A DNA stretch of 64,000 nt from Pteria penguin. Taxonomy: Eukaryota; Mollusca; Bivalvia; Pterioida; Pteriidae. Shown one piece after another: positions 1-13,052 of the stretch. The stretch's first letter is position 1. Each line of letters opens with the position of its first letter. The notes under the pieces are model-generated. The model did not search any database, was not told the DNA's origin, and saw only the letters and a program-made list of their open reading frames with translations. The stretch covers positions 48,489,790 to 48,553,789 of the forward strand of contig CM068583.1 of NCBI GenBank assembly GCA_035048485.1, read 5' to 3'. The position numbers and the translations under genes are program-made.

Positions 1-600
1 GTTATACAAATACAAAAGTGCTTAAGGTAATAATAGAAATACAAATAGAAATACATGTAATCAGAATACACATTTGTTTTTGTACTATGGTAACTCATCA
101 TGTTAAATGTTTAGAATGGTTTGGTTGTATCTAACCAAAATGCCCGAGGTAAATTCACTAAACCATTACTTAGATGTAATTTCATGGCTGTGACATAAAG
201 CAACCTTGTGTGTAAGTATTAGGCTTGAAAGGATACAGATCTCTGTCTGCTATATGGACTATTCCAAGCAAGGGCAGATGATTCATGGTATCCCTTTTAA
301 CATGTTCAAATTAAAACCAAAACCTGCGTGTAAACAAAAAACACACACAAAATTACAGGACTATGCATAACTTGAATGTACATGTAGTTAGCAAAAGTTT
401 CATTAACATTTAGGGTGTACTGCTCTGATTTTGTTTTTTTATTCATTATGTTTTCATTTTTCTATAGAAATTGAATTTTTGAACAAAGAACAAAATTACT
501 ACATATTAATGTTATACAAGAAATTAAAGTTGTGAATCAGTATGATTGCTTGAGAACTTATCTTAATTTTACCACTTTTACACTGCTGTCTTGTAGCAGT
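1..600. other. AT-rich non-coding stretch
   Basis: No supported gene. It is probably upstream intron or flank of the CCDC15-like gene. I see no exon with a usable acceptor, donor and open frame here. Confidence 0.4.
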
Positions 601-607
601 TACTTTT

Positions 608-935
608 TATGCCCCCGGATCAATAGATCAGGGGTATATTGTTTTTCTTCCTTCTGTCTGTCTGTTTATTTGTCTGTCTGTCTGTTTGTCAGTCTGTCTG
701 TGTGTCTTTTTGTTTTTCTGTCTGTCTGACAACTTTAACCTTGGCCATAACTTTTGAACTGTAAGGGATAGAGACTTCATATATTTCACATGCATACTCA
801 GCTAATGAAGCCCTTTCAAATGACAACAAGGACGATGACCTTTTGACCTTGACAATGACTTTCATGCTAGAAATAACTTTTTGGACTTTGTTGCCACTGA
901 GGGCATTAGTGTTTCACAAACACAGCTTGTTTCAA
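608..935 (+). repeat. Dispersed repeat starting GCCCCCGGATCAATAGATC
   Basis: The block starts with a GCCCCCGGATC...GATCAGGGG inverted motif and a TGTC-rich microsatellite. It continues with text such as CTTGGCCATAACTTTTGAA, TTTCACATGC and GACCTTTTGACCTTGAC, and ends near TTGCCACTGAGGGCATT...CACAAACACAGCTTG. The same phrases recur at 9170-9600 and 44330-44710, and in inverse orientation at 58640-58795, so this is a multicopy dispersed family. It has no coding capacity; the 65-codon ORF over it is only the CTGT microsatellite. Confidence 0.7.
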
Positions 936-1394
936 CAAACTTTCTAAAAATTTCAAAAAAATCAATTTTTCAATACTTCAAAGGGGAAACATGCACATAT
1001 GCCATCACTGAATATTTGTCATAATTTCTTTGAAAAAGTATCTCAAGAAATGCATATTAATTGTGTTAATACAGAGCATTATATATTTAGATAGGACCTT
1101 TCTTAATCTTATTGTACAGTAAGTTAGACATATCATGTTATGATGCATTCGTAACAATCTGTCCCTTTCCGTATGCTAATAAATGTGAAAAATGATGATG
1201 GTGTTCTTATTGGTTATGATGCTGTCAAGCCAGAAACTTTGTGATCATTCTTTGAGATTTGACCTTGTTGGAGTGAAACTTTGTGAATTTTTATTCTGGG
1301 CATCTGCAACTAAGGTTTCATTATTGTGGCAATAGACCTCATTTTACAAAGATAATTGTCCTTTAAGTAAAATCAGTTGTCCATATTGTTTTTG

Positions 1395-2030
1395 TACGCC
1401 CATCGTAGATGGACGTATTATGGTATGGCGTCGTGGGTCTGTCCACACCTTGTTAACACGATACCAACCATATTGCTTAAGCCAGGACTTTCAGACTTGG
1501 TACATTTATTTCTTATGGCATGAGGACGAACCCTACTAATTTTCAATATCAAGGTCAAAGGTCAAGGTCATTTTGGGGACCTAAATATCAAATATTTGAA
1601 AATGCAGGTTGTAAACAAGGTACAGACCAAATTATTCATGTTAGAACTTTTAAACTTACATTTATTTCTTATGACTGGAGTATAAATCATATTGATTTTC
1701 AAGGTCATATTTGCAAGGTCAAGGTCACAGTGCTTATTTTATTTAGATTCTTTTTCAAAACATAATGTTTACACCTTACACCTTACATGGATTTGACAGA
1801 ATTGTTGTCCAGGACCCAAGAGTGTGCCATGATCTTGACTCAAAGGTCATAGTTGCAAGGTCAAAGTCACAATGCATATGATGGGTAAATCCTTTTGCAG
1901 GCAGTACCTCTTTACCCCTAATATAGATTTGAATAGTTCACAGAATTGTTGCCCATGACCCACATGTGTGTCTTGACTGTAAACCAAGGTTATATCTTCA
2001 AGGTCAAGGTTACTCTACAGGGTCATTTGT
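1395..2030 (+). repeat. Dispersed repeat rich in AAGGTCA words
   Basis: It starts at a GTACGCCCATCGTAGATGGACG inverted motif and carries repeated phrases (CAAGGTCAAGGTCAC, TTTCTTATG, CAGAATTGTTGCCCA) at intervals of about 150 bp, as in degenerate internal tandem repeats. Small ORFs here change frame with the repeat and are not genes. A candidate exon of the CCDC15-like gene begins just after it at 2065. Confidence 0.6.
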
Positions 2031-2064
2031 TTTCAAACAACACATATATATTTTTTAATAACAG

Positions 2065-5000
2065 CTTCAACCAACACTGCACAAAGATCTACAGAATTCA
2101 GAGATCACAGCAATCAGGTAATACATCTTTGTTTCTAGTTTAATCCCACAAAGTCAGAAAAAGCATACAATAACAGCACTTATTATGTACACTTTTCTTC
2201 ATAATACATCTTACTTTAACTTAGCAAAAATATTCTAGCACTGGTACATAAAATTTGGAATTCTTATCTAAAAGAACATAAAGTTAAAAATTTGTAGTTA
2301 AGATCAATTCCTATGATAGAAACCCTTTGTATTGTCCATAAACTTGCATAGATAAATGCTCTAACAATACTAATGACATGTATAATCATTACTTAAGACA
2401 TTTGGCAATTTGCAACTTGAATAGGATCTCCTTCTTCACTTTATCGTGTTCTACTTGTATACTGAAGATATAATTACACATATATCACAAACATTCTTGT
2501 ACTTAGAAATAATGCATTTATAATAAAGGAATTTCATGTGTACATTTTGTATTGTTCATCCAAGATAAAGTGCCACAGAGCCTGTAGCACATGGTAGGGG
2601 GGCTTGACTGATGACTGAGAGGTCCTGGATTTAATGGCACGTTGGTGCCCTGTCTTTTGCTTGAGATGGTAAAACTGAGGTCCTTTTTCACAATAGAACT
2701 GGCATGTAAAAGATCCCTAACTGCTTTAAGTGGTTTCGTTGCATAGATTTAAATTTCGGTGCATTGCATCAGACAGATGCCATTACCATATAAAGGTATT
2801 ATTCTTGGTTTGATGTAAAAACAAGAATAAAACAAAGTGCATCATCAGGATGATGGATCCATTTATGAATCAAGCAAAACAATCTCTTCTTAAATAATTG
2901 TAAAATATATATGTAAGTCTTTAATGTCGATTACTCAAGATTCATATTCTTAATGTTTGTTTTAGTGATTAAACTTTCGCCCTCTAGAAGTGTTACATAT
3001 TATATATACATATATATATACAGTATATGTATATACATGTATAATCAGATTCCTCTTTAACTTGGACAGAATATACTTTGTGAAATCAAAAACTTCAGAT
3101 TTAGTTGATCATATTTTAAGAGAATTGATATGATTATGATTCACATGTTTACTCCGATATGTATGTAGATCATAGTGTAAATGCAACTTAAGTATCTTGT
3201 TGTAATCTAACTAAGCATTATTGTTCATGTAAATAAAATAAGTATATCAAAATAATTTTCTTATTTATCAAAAGCTTCCTTTATGCAATTGGAAAGTTGT
3301 AGACATTATTGTTACATTGTGTAATGCAAATGTAATTTGGAAACTGATAATTACAAAATAAATTCCACAAGATTTTAAGCTGAATGATCGCGATATTTTA
3401 TGTTATAGGTACATAGATTTACCAGTCAAGCCAGAGGAAAGTTGATATCAAAACAAATCACAGGAGACAGTTATCACTCGGATGACCTCAGCAAAGACTC
3501 CTGGAAACTTTGTAGAGAGGTATTCATGATATGTCTCCCCTTAGATTTTTAAGACCTATTACTTCATATGTTTAATCATGTTTTCTGTGATACCTAGATG
3601 AATAGCATATACATGTATAAGACATGATGGTAACCTAGATCTAATGAGACTTGTTGAGAACCCTTTCTATATTCATCACATTTTTCTTTACATTCTTAGG
3701 ACTCAGAATCCAGACTATCTGATGACAATGGAGTCATTGTTATACCCAGAGTAGAAGATGAAGAGCAAGGAGAAGGTATAATGATTAACCAGTCACATAA
3801 GATTTGTATGCTTTGGAGTATTCTGAGATATACAGTAATTAAACCACTTATATTCTATGTGACCTTATCTTCACAATTATCTCATTTGGATATATTTTCC
3901 AGACATAATTTTCTCTAGTTGTATCATACTAATAGAGAAAGAATTTTATTTTTGAATGGAGTTATACCTGTAAAATTGTGGGAAAAAAATTCAATTCTTT
4001 CTAATAAAAAGTATTTACAATTACTCTTTCTTAGCCCAAACATTTCCTGTAATTTACCATTTCATGCATTTGTTTGTTGTGTATCTTTATACATTTTATA
4101 TGATGCTTAGCACCCTTGCTGTGGATAGCTGACCATCATTAACTGTGTCCTCAAGTGCCAGCTGCAATTATCTCTTATTGAAATATTCAAGGTGACAACA
4201 GATCCGTAATGCAGCCCCCTTTCTTTCTTTTCAGGGTGTTTTATCCAACATGTTGATAAAACCGATATAAAATTATAATTCTGATTTAAGGTATATTGAT
4301 TTATTCATTCTTATAAAAATCTATTTTCACTTATTCACATATTAAACCAGAGATATAGGCTACCTTCATGTCTCTGATTAAACTTATATTTAAGATGTAA
4401 CAGCAGAAAGCAGTGACATGTCGTACATCAGAGAGAAGGTGGTACAATTTGACCTAGATGCTAATCAAGTCCATATCCCTCAAAATACAGTCAAGAGTAG
4501 AGAAGGTGATTATTTAAAGGAAAAATCTATGTACTTGACAATTTTTGTATTTAAAATGAAAATGTATGAAATAAAATGCAAACTGACATATGTCCATAAT
4601 AATAAATTTTAAAACAGTGAAATAGATCACTTTTTTATTGTCTATAAGAAACATTAAATGATACTCCAAAAGAATTTGCTGAGAACTTTATTTTGTAAAA
4701 TGACATTTTGTGATCTTCATTGTCTTTAGCTTCATAGATTTTAATATCTTTTAGGTCACCAGAGTCATTCAGGTGAAATATTGCCATTGATCTTTGTCTA
4801 TTGTCCTCCATTAACAATGGAAAATATTTTGCTACCACTTGAAAACTAGGATGTTGATTTAGCTATTATTATCATATTTCACACAGGGAATCTATAGGGT
4901 TACAGGAACATACTTTGTGATTTAGCTATTATTACCATATTTCACACAGGGTATCTATAGGGTTACAGGAACATACTTTGTGATTAGCTATTATTACCAT

Positions 5001-8000
5001 ATTTCACACAAGGAATCTATAGGGTTACAGGAACATACTTTGTGATTAGCTATCATTACCATATTTCACACAAGGAATCTATAGGGTTACAGGAACATAC
5101 TTTGTGATTAGCCATTATTACCATATTTCACACAAGGAATCTATAGGGTTACAGGAACATACTATGTGATTAGCTATCATTACCATATTTCACACAAGGA
5201 ATCTATAGGGTTACAGGAACATACTTTGTGATTAGCTATTATTACCATATTTCACACAGGGAATCTATAGGGTTACAGGAACATACTTTGTGATTAGCTA
5301 TCATTACCATATTTCACACAAGGAATCTATAGGGTTACAGGAACATATTTCACACAGGGAATTTATAGGGTTACAGGAACATACTTTGTGATTAGCTATT
5401 ATTACCATATTTCACACAAGGAATCTATAGGGTTACAGGTACTTACTTTGTGATCAGCTATTATTGCCATATTTCACACAGGGAATCTATAGGGTTACAG
5501 GAACATACTTTGTGATTTAGCTATTATTACCATATTTCACACAGGGTATCTATAGGGTTACAGGAACATACTTTGTGATTAGCTATTATTACCATATTTC
5601 ACACAGGGAATCTATAGGGTTACAGGAACACACTTTGTGATTTAGCTATTATTACCATATTTCACACAAGGAATCTATAGGGTTACAGGAACATACTTTG
5701 TGATTTAGCTATTATTACCATATTTCACACAGGGAATCTATAGGGTTACAGGCACTTACTTTGTGATTAGCTATTATTACCATATTTCACACAAGGAATC
5801 TATAGGGTTACAGGAACATACTTTGTGATTAGCTATTATTACCATATTTCACATAAGGAATCTATAGGGTTACAGGAACATACTTTGTGATTAGCTATTA
5901 TTACCATATTTCACACAGGGAATCTATAGGGTTACAGGAACATACTTTGTGATTAGCTATCATTACCATACTTCACACAGGGAATCTATAGGGTTACAGG
6001 AACATACTTTGTGATTTAGCTATTATAACCATATTTCACACAAGGAATCTATAGGGTTACAGGAACATACTTTGTGATTTAGCTATTATTACCATATTTC
6101 ACACAAGGAATCTATAGGGTTACAGGCACTTACTTTGTGATTTAGCTATTATTACCATATTTCACACAGGGAATCTATAGGGTTACAGGCACTTACTTTG
6201 TGATTAGCTATCATTACTATACTTCAGACAGGGAATCTATAGGGTTACAGGAACATACTTTGTGATTTAGCTATTATTACCATATTTCACACAGGGTATC
6301 TATAGGGTTACAGGAACATACTTTGTGATTAGCTATTATTACCATATTTCACACAAGGAATCTATAGGGTTACCATACTTCAGACAGGGAATCTATAGGG
6401 TTACAGGAACATACTTTGTGATTAGCTATTATTACCATATTTCACATAAGGAATCTATAGGGTTACAGGAACATACTTTGTGATTAGCTATTATTACCAT
6501 ATTTCACACAGGGAATCTATAGGGTTACAGGTACTTACTTTGTGATTAGCTATTATTACCATATTTCACACAAGGAATCTATAGGGTTACAGGAACATAC
6601 TTTGTGATTAGCTATCATTACCATACTTCACACAGGGAATCTATAGGGTTACAGGAACATACTTTGTGATTTAGCTATTATAACCATATTTCACACAAGG
6701 AATCTATAGGGTTACAGGAACATACTTTGTGATTTAGCTATTATTACCATATTTCACACAAGGAATCTATAGGGTTACAGGCACTTACTTTGTGATTTAG
6801 CTATTATTACCATATTTCACACAGGGAATCTATAGGGTTACAGGCACTTACTTTGTGATTAGCTATCATTACTATACTTCAGACAGGGAATCTATAGGGT
6901 TACAGGAACATACTTTGTGATTTAGCTATTATTACCATATTTCACACAAGGAATCTATAGGGTTACAGGAACATACTTTGTGATTAGCTATTATTACCAT
7001 ATTTCACACAAGGAATCTATAGGGTTACAGGAACATACTTTGTGATTAGCTATCATTACCATATTTCACACAGGGAATCTATAGGGTTACAGGAACATAC
7101 TTTGTGATTTAGCTATTATTACCATATTTCACACAGGGAATCTATCATTACCATATTTCACACAAGGAATCTATAGGGTTACAGGTACTTACTTTGTGAT
7201 TTAGCTATTATTACCATATTTCACACAGGGAATCTATAGGGTTACAGGCACTTACTTTGTGATTAGCTATCATTACTATACTTCAGACAGGGAATCTATA
7301 GGGTTACAGGAACATACTTTGTGATTTAGCTATTATTACCATATTTCACACAGGGTATCTATAGGGTTACAGGAACATACTTTGTGATTAGCTATTATTA
7401 CCATATTTCACACAAGGAATCTATAGGGTTACAGGAACATACTTTGTGATTAGCTATTATTACCATATTTCACATAAGGAATCTATAGGGTTACAGGAAC
7501 ATACTTTGTGATTAGCTATTATTACCATATTTCACACAGGGAATCTATAGGGTTACAGGTACTTACTTTGTGATTAGCTATTATTACCATATTTCACACA
7601 GGGAATCTATAGGGTTACAGGAACATACTTTGTGATTAGCTATCATTACCATACTTCACACAGGGAATCTATAGGGTTACAGGAACATACTTTGTGATTT
7701 AGCTATTATAACCATATTTCACACAAGGAATCTATAGGGTTACAGGAACATACTTTGTGATTTAGCTATTATTACCATATTTCACACAAGGAATCTATAG
7801 GGTTACAGGCACTTACTTTGTGATTTAGCTATTATTACCATATTTCACACTATGAATCTATAGGGTTACAGGAACATACTTTGTGATTTAGCTATTATTA
7901 CCATATTTCACACAAGGAATCTATAGGGTTACAGGAACATACTTTGTGATTTAGCTATTATTACCATATTTCACACAGGGAATCTATAGGGTTACAGGAA

Positions 8001-11000
8001 CATACTTTGTGATTAGCTATCATTACCATATTTCACACAAGGAATCTATAGGGTTACAGGTACTTACTTTGTGATTTAGCTATTATTACCATATTTCACA
8101 CAGGGAATCTATATGGTTACAGGAACATACTTTGTGATTAGCTATCATTACCATATTTCACACAAGGAATCTATAGGGTTACAGGTACTTACTTTGTGAT
8201 TTAGCTATTATTACCATATTTCACACAGGGAATCTATAGGGTTACAGGAACATACTTTGTGATTTACATGATCCCAGCAACCCTTGGACTCTCTCTATAT
8301 ATAAATAAATAAATATAAATAACCCAATCTTGTTCTCCTTCACATCTGAATGGAGTAAGAGTTCAGGCATAAGATGAAGACCCGTGTGTCTTCATCATAA
8401 ATCTTAGTAAATTGACTTGTCTGCTTTGTGTTTATAAACTGTGCGCATGATTTATTTACAATGAAGTCTTCTACCACAAGTATAAAAGTCAGGACTCCTG
8501 AGTTGTGGGTTCAGGCTCTAGGATAGGACTGAATTAATTACTAGGTATAGTCATCTCAGCCGATACTTACTCATTGTTATTGTAGTTATAAATTCTATGC
8601 CTAATTAGAAAGAGCAATACAACCTCCAAGGGAAAGTGAAAAATTCACAGTAAAGGTATTGTTTCAAAATAGAATGATTTTACCTGTACTTTTTATCTAC
8701 TTAAAACTCAAACGATTATATTTCAACTTTTCAAAAATATATTGTGAATAACCTGATGTTGAGATGTAAATAAATAGTAGTTGTTCAAATAAGTAGTATT
8801 AACTACTAAATTACCAACAGAAACCACTATTTGTTTTCTTATATCAAACCATTAACATTAAATGCTTATTTTTTTAAATTTCAATTGCATTTTTGTACAT
8901 TCCAGGATCATCAAAATCAAGAAAGTCTAATTCAGTTCCAAATATTTATGCTGGAGTTAAAACAGAGGAGGGAAAGAAGCAACTCAAACTACAACAAGCT
9001 ACATACAGACGCCTATTTATGGACATTGAGAGGGAACAAGTCAAAGAAAGTATACGAAGAAGAGAACACAAGAAAAAAATTCAAATGTTAGTATTACGGC
9101 AGATTCTGTATCTTTATCTGTTTGCCTTTGGCATATAAATTTAACATTCCACATAAATTTTTAACTGTAAAGATGGCTTTCATATTTCACATGCGTATTC
9201 CTCATGTTAAGACCTTACCATCGGTACAATAATTTTTGACTTTGTGATTTTGACTGTGACCTTTGACTTACATTTCGAAAACTTCAACATTGGTTATAAC
9301 TTTTATAACGTAAGAGGTAGGGCTCAAGACCTTTGCATCAGTACAATATTTTTTATCCAGTTACTTTGACTGTGACCTTTGACCTGCATTTCAAAACCTT
9401 TTACATTGGCTATATCTTTTGAATGGTAAGTGATACGGTTTCATATTTCACATGTGTATTCCTTGTGACAAGACCTTTCTGTCAGTACCAGAAGTTTTAC
9501 CATGTGACCTTGTCCTTGTATTTTGACCTAGTTTTAGGGTAACAGCTTATAGTGAGACAGACAAAGTTGCTGCCATAGGCATTCATATTTCACAAATACA
9601 GCTTAGTAATCCTATTCTACATGATGAGTTTGTCATGTTTTTGCACCAGTAATTGACAAATGTTACCTGTGGCTGTCTTTGACAGTTTCTCGTTAATACA
9701 TAATTATCTAAAATTAGGTAAAGTGTAGGAATATTTTTATTATAGTTTGAAAAGAGAGAAGGAGGCCCAGAGGCGGCAGGAGGAGGGTCATTCCAGGGAA
9801 CTGTTAGAGCCTCGTGATCCTCTCACTGGAGAGTCGTCAATGGAGTCTATACAACGAGAAATTGAGGAACATCAGTATATTAGAGAAGTCATGAGAGAGA
9901 ATGAAATCAAGCTACAAAAAGTCAAAGAAATGGAAAGGTAAAACCAGATTACTTACAATATATATTGTGCCACATTTTACATACACCTAAGTCTGTTGTA
10001 TTTGTTATTTGTCTATTAATGCAAACATTTAATCATTCAGTGGCTCATAAGCTAGTCCAAGATGCAACACTTTTTGACAGTTTAAGTCTTGACTATCTGA
10101 ATTTTATTTTTCATTCCATCAATCCAAATACTCAACCATATTTTTGTTTTCATGTGTGATAAATACATGTAGATTTTTCAAATATACATAGTTGTGAGAG
10201 AAAAATGAACTTTACATTTACTGTACGTGTACTTATTTTAGCAGGATTCATATTTTAGCGCAATTAGCACTGTTCAAAGTGCACTTATTCATGACTACGC
10301 TAATATAAAGTACATGAGATCGATAGAATTAAATGGGCACTTCCGTTTCAACTCTATAGTTATGTCTATCAAATAAATATCAGGAACAAATTCATCATTT
10401 ATTTTGATAATGCATAAAGAGGACACAAGTAACGATCGATTAAAGATGTTTGCATTACCGGACACTGTCGATATGATTATCACAAAACCAATGCAAGAAT
10501 TAAAAAAAACGTGGTTTGAAGTTTAGGAATTAATCCCCCGCTAAGCATATCGCTTCTACAATACCGTCTATTACGTAATTATAGGCAAAGAGCGGTCAGC
10601 GATACAAGTAATTTATTTTATATCAACTTATGAAAACAATGGCTACGTCCATAAAACGTAAGAATGGCATTTTGTTTTCGATATGTCTTTCTTTAAAAAT
10701 AAATTATTACTTATCATTATAACTAGGTGTTTTGCTTTCAATGATATGGTAGGATAAACATGTATGAAATGAGGTTGTATTTGATTCACTGCATATACTT
10801 TGAGTAAGGTAATTGACCTGACGCTTGTCATCCAAGCCAATCAACGGTTTAACAACTCCAGGTACATGTACTCGTTAATTTTGTCCAATGGCAAACGTGT
10901 CATACCAGCCGATTTGATAATCGCATGTGTGGCATATATTTCAATTCCTCGTAAGTAAGATACTTAAACGCACTATTTTTTTACCCAAAACTGTTTTGAA

Positions 11001-12620
11001 TGCGCTGATTTAGTAGATAAATTGTGCTAATCGAACATGACAAATGCGCTAATTCATGACTACGCTAAAATACTGCCGACCCCTCTTTCGAGCATTTTAC
11101 GCTAAAATTTGATTGCGCTAATATATGTACACATACAGTATATAAATTTGTGCTCTTTCAATTACCTCAGGATTAAGTATTAACTTTGTTATATTTTTCC
11201 TTCAGATTTCTTGATGCGCTCAAACATCAGCTGAAAAATAAAATGGACAAGAAAGGAATAGAGTTAGCCCCCTTATGTTGTTGTGGTACCAGTGTTTGGG
11301 ACACAAATCCTGAGACATGTGCTAATAATTGTGTGTTTTATAGAAATCCTAAAGGTATGATTATCCAATAAGTATTTCCAGTAAGTATATGGTGATATAA
11401 AACATTAAATGTAGTGATTTTAAGTAAAGGAAATAGTAAATACATTCATTTTAACAATAGAAGCTAAACTGATACTCTTAAGTTTTCCTTTTATATAACT
11501 TTTTCTTGAACTTCTATTTAGATGTAATTAGCATATGCACATTCTCGACAGTCATATGTTACATTAGATAAAATTTATCAAGCGTTGTAATGCTTTTGCA
11601 TGATTTAATTTCATGACATACTCGTGATAACGCTTCACTCGACGTTTCATATCAAAGGTTTTCTATGGTTTCACAGTTACAAGTATTGTGATGTAGCATA
11701 AAACCAGGAGCAAAGTGATACCTTAATTCTAAAAAGCACCTCATTTCATCAAAGTTATCTGAAAAAGAGCACTTTTTGTGCCTAACAGATTTTTATGTAT
11801 CAAGGATCTCAAATGGATTCTTATTTCAAATGATGTTTTATGACACTCATTGTGTTTCATTTGAAAACATAAAACTTATTTCATGAAGAACTGTATGAAA
11901 GCAAGGTATTTAAAGAAAATTAGTTAATTAACTTTAAATACCCTAAGTTGGTATTGTTATTAAAGTAGGCTTAAGTGCTGAACTGAATGCTTTGAAATTT
12001 TATAGACCCACACCCTGCTCAGGACATCGAGTGGGAGGTCTACAGGTCTTTTGTGAAATGTAGTGGCTTTTTGTGTGTTCTTTTATGCTCTACCACCATT
12101 AGTAATGTCTGCCACCTTACAGATAAAAATGCCAGTGGATCTTTAAAAAAACCAAATGCATCATGCATGTCTGAATAGACTATAGCTTCATGGTCAGGGA
12201 AATTAGGATGGCATGCTGGTCTACTTGGCATGTTGAATGTTTTCTTCAGATATTCTGGTTCCTCTACCAATATACACCAGCTGCCAAAACATAGGTGAAA
12301 TAATATGGAAGTGAAATGATAACGATAAATAGAAATTAAGTATTAAAAGTTATTTTCCATATAAAAATCTCATACCTTATCCACCTTATCTCATTTACAG
12401 TTTAGTCTGAAAACCAATGTTAACTATGTTAGTGGCATTTTTTTTTTCCTGATATTAAAATAGATCTATATCATTGCATCATCTCTCAACATCTTAAAAT
12501 CTTGAATAATTTCTATAATATTTGTATGATATAACTTATTATGGTATAAATGATTACTCTATAATTTTAGGTTATGCCAGAGCTCTGCAGTCTCTTCTAA
12601 ATTCTAGTGAAACATCCTGA
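2065..12620 (+). CDS. CCDC15: CCDC15-like coiled-coil protein, 3' part of a spliced gene
   Basis: Exons by GT-AG boundaries and phase: 2065-2117 (tentative), 3409-3519, 3700-3775, 4395-4505, 8906-9086, 9746-9937, 11206-11354, 12571-12620 with TGA. From 3409 onward every junction keeps one open frame (phases 0,1,1,2,2,1). The product has a Ser/Asp-rich acidic stretch, then a strongly charged helical segment (about 9 kb exons) containing YRRLFMDIEREQVKE and runs of Arg/Lys/Glu typical of a coiled coil. The C-terminus has a compact Cys module: PLCCCG, a WDTNP motif, then CANNCVFY and a helical tail ending ARALQSLLNSSETS. I recognise this tail arrangement as that of CCDC15, a centriole inner-scaffold coiled-coil protein in vertebrates; that role is transferred from the family, not shown here. 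The 5' exons lie before the window or were not found. The structure is well supported; the name is moderately sure. Confidence 0.65.
2575..2835 (+). mobile_element. Diverged tRNA-headed SINE, family A
   Basis: The body matches the young copy at 20172 over GGCAYGTWAAAGATCCCT, ACTGCTTYRRGTGG and GCATCAGRCAGATGCC, ending in TGATGTAAAAACAAGAAT. The tRNA-like head has decayed (TGGATTTAATGGC where the B box would be). It lies between the tentative first exon and the 3409 exon. Confidence 0.7.
4853..8266 (+). repeat. 62-63 bp minisatellite, roughly 54 units
   Basis: A head-to-tail array of a unit containing GGAATCTATAGGGTTACAGG, ACATACTTTGTGATTAGC and TATTATTACCATATTTCACA. Units differ by an extra T (GATTTAG or GATTAG), ACAAGG or ACAGGG, and AACATAC or CACTTAC. 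Variant landmarks recur at a fixed 655-bp offset, so blocks of about ten units have been duplicated. The array sits wholly in the intron between exons 4395-4505 and 8906-9086 of the CCDC15-like gene. There are no spacers, so it is not a CRISPR array. Confidence 0.97.
8589..8635 (+). other. Exon-like segment, phase-incompatible
   Basis: It is flanked by a TTAG acceptor and an AAAG/GTATT donor and is open in the incoming frame. Its 47-nt length would shift the next exon out of the frame needed by all downstream exons. Exon 4395-4505 joins 8906-9086 in phase without it, so it is probably fortuitous or a poison exon. Confidence 0.3.
9165..9600 (+). repeat. Dispersed repeat (copy of the 608-935 family)
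   Basis: It shares TTTCACATGCGTATTCCTC, GACTGTGACCTTTGAC and a TTTCACAAATACAGCTTAG end with the blocks at 608 and 44330. Three degenerate internal units of about 125 bp are visible. It lies in an intron of the CCDC15-like gene. Confidence 0.65.
10221..11138. mobile_element. 918-bp non-autonomous TIR element, TA target
   Basis: The ends are inverted: CTGTACGTGTAC on the left and GTACACATACAG on the right, each extending into TTTTAGCG-containing subterminal sequence. The element is flanked by TA on both sides, as expected for a Tc1/mariner-type insertion. TAGCGCAA and CATGACTACGCTAA words recur inside. No transposase ORF is present, so this is a MITE-like derivative. It lies in the intron between exons 9746-9937 and 11206-11354. 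Confidence 0.75.
12043..12277 (-). pseudogene. Unidentified protein-like minus-strand fragment
   Basis: About 78 codons of low-bias, protein-like sequence run antisense in the last intron of the CCDC15-like gene. It includes GSWCILVEEPEYLKKTFN, SRPACHPNFPDHEAIVYSD and a tail HKKPLHFTKDL ending at TAG. A pyrimidine-rich tract and GGCAG sit just upstream at about 12278, so it could be a terminal exon of an antisense gene. It could also be a retro-fragment. I do not recognise the family and found no partner exon. Confidence 0.35.
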
Positions 12621-13052
12621 GAGACCACAACAGTTTATGACGTAGTTTATCATTTAGTCATCAGTACAATTGTCTATCATTGGATTTCATTTGCCAATGA
12701 TCTGAAAATGATCTGAAAATTCTAGAGATATCAATAGTGTACAGAAACATTGTCACAGATTCTCTTAGATTCATTTACAACATGAGTACTATTGTGACAA
12801 ATAACAAGATACAGGTTACTAATTGATTATAGAATTTTCATCAGTCTGTATATCTAAGATCTGCAATGTACCAGTATAAAATACAAAAGATTATGACAAA
12901 TTGACTATTAAAAAGTAAGATCAGGTACAAATAATGTTATAGTATTGTTTTTAACCATTTTTCTTACAATCATCAATGCAAAAACACATGTCTGAACAAA
13001 ATATAAAATTATACAAATTTATAGTTCACATGCGTAATTGTAGTTGCTTTCT
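12621..13052. other. 3' flank of the CCDC15-like gene
   Basis: Probable 3' UTR and flank. The nearest polyadenylation-like hexamer I see is ATTAAA near 12905; an AATAAA comes only at about 14565. Nothing else is seen. Confidence 0.35.

Noticed and set aside
532..729. 65-codon ORF with Ser-Val-Cys-Leu repeats
   Set aside because: CTGT microsatellite at the start of a dispersed repeat.
4853..8266. CRISPR-like regular repeats
   Set aside because: The units are contiguous with no unique spacers, AT-rich and intronic, and the genome is eukaryotic; it is a minisatellite.
8831..9091. Alternative frame over exon 8906-9086
   Set aside because: It leads to a stop in the next exon; the other frame joins both neighbours in phase and is more protein-like.
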